Source: Mytilus edulis (Eukaryota > Mollusca > Bivalvia > Mytilida > Mytilidae). From it: a stretch of DNA of 64,000 nucleotides. The notes below the pieces were generated by a model. It made no database searches, was not told the DNA's origin, and worked only from the letters and a program-made list of their open reading frames with translations. Made by a program: the position numbers and the translations under genes. Shown piece by piece: positions 62,540-64,000 of the stretch (position 1 is its first letter; every line of letters starts with the position of its first letter). The DNA lies in the NCBI RefSeq assembly GCF_963676685.1, contig NC_092350.1, positions 5,569,486-5,633,485 on the forward strand. The letters are read 5' to 3'.

Positions 62540-63720
62540 AAAAGTAATTTAAAGTGTTGTTTAATATATGTAATGTTGATTGGGCTTTAAAAAAAGTAAA
62601 AAAAAAAGACATGTAAGATACAAGGATAACAATGATCTTCTATGTATCCTGCTTTGCATCGACAGCAGCCCATTTTGTTCGTTATATTACCAGTCTGCAA
62701 AGGGAATCAAAATCATCTTCGGTGTATTTGTTTCGGGAATCGGTTTGGTTTTTCATAAACTAAGATTTTGCATGACTTAAACAAAGAATTTATTTATTTC
62801 TCATTTTTGAAGAAAATTCTCTGTTAAATGAGACGATGCTGTCGATATTAAAATAGGAAATACGAAATAATTTGTGAATATAAAGCCAAGACGACTATTC
62901 TTGTATATACAGATCTAAAATCGTGAAGCATTTATCTGGTGATTGAGATGCAGGCCGTTTTATTTTGTTTGTGTCTTGTAAAGGGGTAAATTCAGTTAAT
63001 AAATATACGTCATCAGGGACCGCCCATTTGGGGGAGAGCTTTCTGTCTAAAAGTGAAGTCATGTGCTCTTCTGATTGGTAGATAATGTTTGTAATAAATA
63101 TTTTATGGTAAATGGATCAAAACTAGAGTTGAAAAAAAATAATAAATAAATGCTGAATGTACTATTTTTCCCCCCTACATGGTTGAAAAGTAATGGGGGT
63201 CAGTATAGGAATTCAGTGCGAATCTACATTGTTTGTAAACAAGGCCATGTGAATGCCCAAAAATGCCGCATGACCCTATGTTTTTATTGTTGCAAAAGAT
63301 AGGGCTACATTTGTACTTTCATGAATGATATATGAAAGTTTTTAATTTCTAAAGGTAAATCAGGTATAAATTTATTTCCACACATAGATTAGCATTAAAG
63401 TCAATGGCAGATTTTTTTTACTGAATTTACCCCTATAGGAAAATATGCACTTTTTCACTGTACTTGTCCAAGGCCACACAATAATCACAAAACTCATTTC
63501 CTGTAAATGTTAATGTAATGGAAGGATTTTGGAACCTTTTGAAGTTGCTTTTTACACAAATTTCTATCTTTAACTGCGGTTATCCAGGATGCACTCAGTG
63601 TACTGTGAGAGAAGCATGGAGTATATGGTAAAAATCAGTTTTTGTGTCCAGATTGAAAGAAACAATAGAAATTACACTTGAGAGTTATGATATCAATGAA
63701 AGGCATAAATATTCTCCCCA
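62540..63720. other. Stretch downstream of actin 2 without a gene
   Basis: No coding exon or RNA gene was recognised. Only short accidental frames and AT-rich sequence are present. Confidence 0.5.
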
Positions 63721-63935
63721 TTTACATTTTTTGGATTTCAAATATTTTGGCCACGAGCATCACTGAAGAGACATGTATTGTCGAAATGCGCATCTGGTGC
63801 AAGAAAATTTGTACCGTTAATTTTATTACTACCACTGGGTCGATGCCTCTGCTGGTGGACTATTAGTCCCCGAGGGTATCACCAGCCCAGTAGCCAGTAC
63901 TTCGGTACTGGCATGAACATACGGATTTTTTGTGT
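63721..63935 (+). repeat. GCGTCTGG-family variant
   Basis: Diverged but ordered blocks: GAGCATCACTGAAGAGAC, TGTCGAAATGCGCATCTGGT, CACTGGGTCGATGCCTCTGC, TGGTGGAC and GAGGGTATCACCAGCCCAGT. It follows the plan of the family at 14810-16010, but with CGAAATGCGCATCTGG in place of CGAAACGCGCGTCTGG, which suggests a subfamily. Confidence 0.75.
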
Positions 63936-64000
63936 TATTAAAATTTGCTGTTACAAAATATTAGAAATTATTATAAATTAAGGAATGTATCTCCCTCATG

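Overview
The window is eukaryotic and reads as an AT-rich marine bivalve genome, most likely a mytilid mussel. This is an inference from three things: animal-type split genes with GT/AG introns, two actin genes with molluscan N-termini, and dense nested families of short mobile elements. Real host genes are sparse and repeats occupy most of the sequence.

Layout. At 898-9050 (+) lie the last six exons of an arylsulfatase (B/I/J type); its 5' part is outside the window and its introns are packed with repeats. From 9.4 to 16.6 kb there are only repeats: a ~68-bp satellite split by later insertions, a MITE with a 6-bp target duplication, a reverse-transcriptase remnant, and a tandem array of a dispersed family. 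From 16.8 to 26.2 kb lies an endonuclease/reverse-transcriptase LINE cut in two by a 5.9-kb element. That element has ~800-bp inverted ends, a TTAA target duplication and its own nested elements. At 31.1-32.1 kb is a pair of related small proteins with an ADP-ribosyltransferase-like pattern. At 34.3-35.6 kb is a retroelement remnant. At 37.9-41.2 kb is the first complete two-exon actin gene.

From 44.3 to 50.2 kb there is an almost complete tyrosine-recombinase retrotransposon of the Ngaro type: ORF1, RT-RNase H, tyrosine recombinase and an SGNH-hydrolase-like ORF, bounded by split direct repeats A1 ... B1-A2 ... B2. Its recombinase ORF is broken by a perfect 103-bp palindrome. At 51.75-52.65 kb is a foldback element whose ends are arrays of a short motif. 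At 53.5-54.7 kb (-) is a two-exon fragment of a Crypton-type recombinase gene between nearly identical 139-bp inverted repeats. A tRNA-headed SINE (55.1 kb) and two nested LINE 3' halves (55.5-57.3 kb) follow. At 60.0-62.4 kb is the second actin gene, with the same promoter layout as the first but with its conserved intron blocks in the opposite order.

The genes do not form a pathway. The two actins are sister duplicates, probably SRF-regulated (CArG boxes). The rest is a record of layered transposition. All coordinates were read by eye; repeat boundaries are approximate unless a target duplication is stated.
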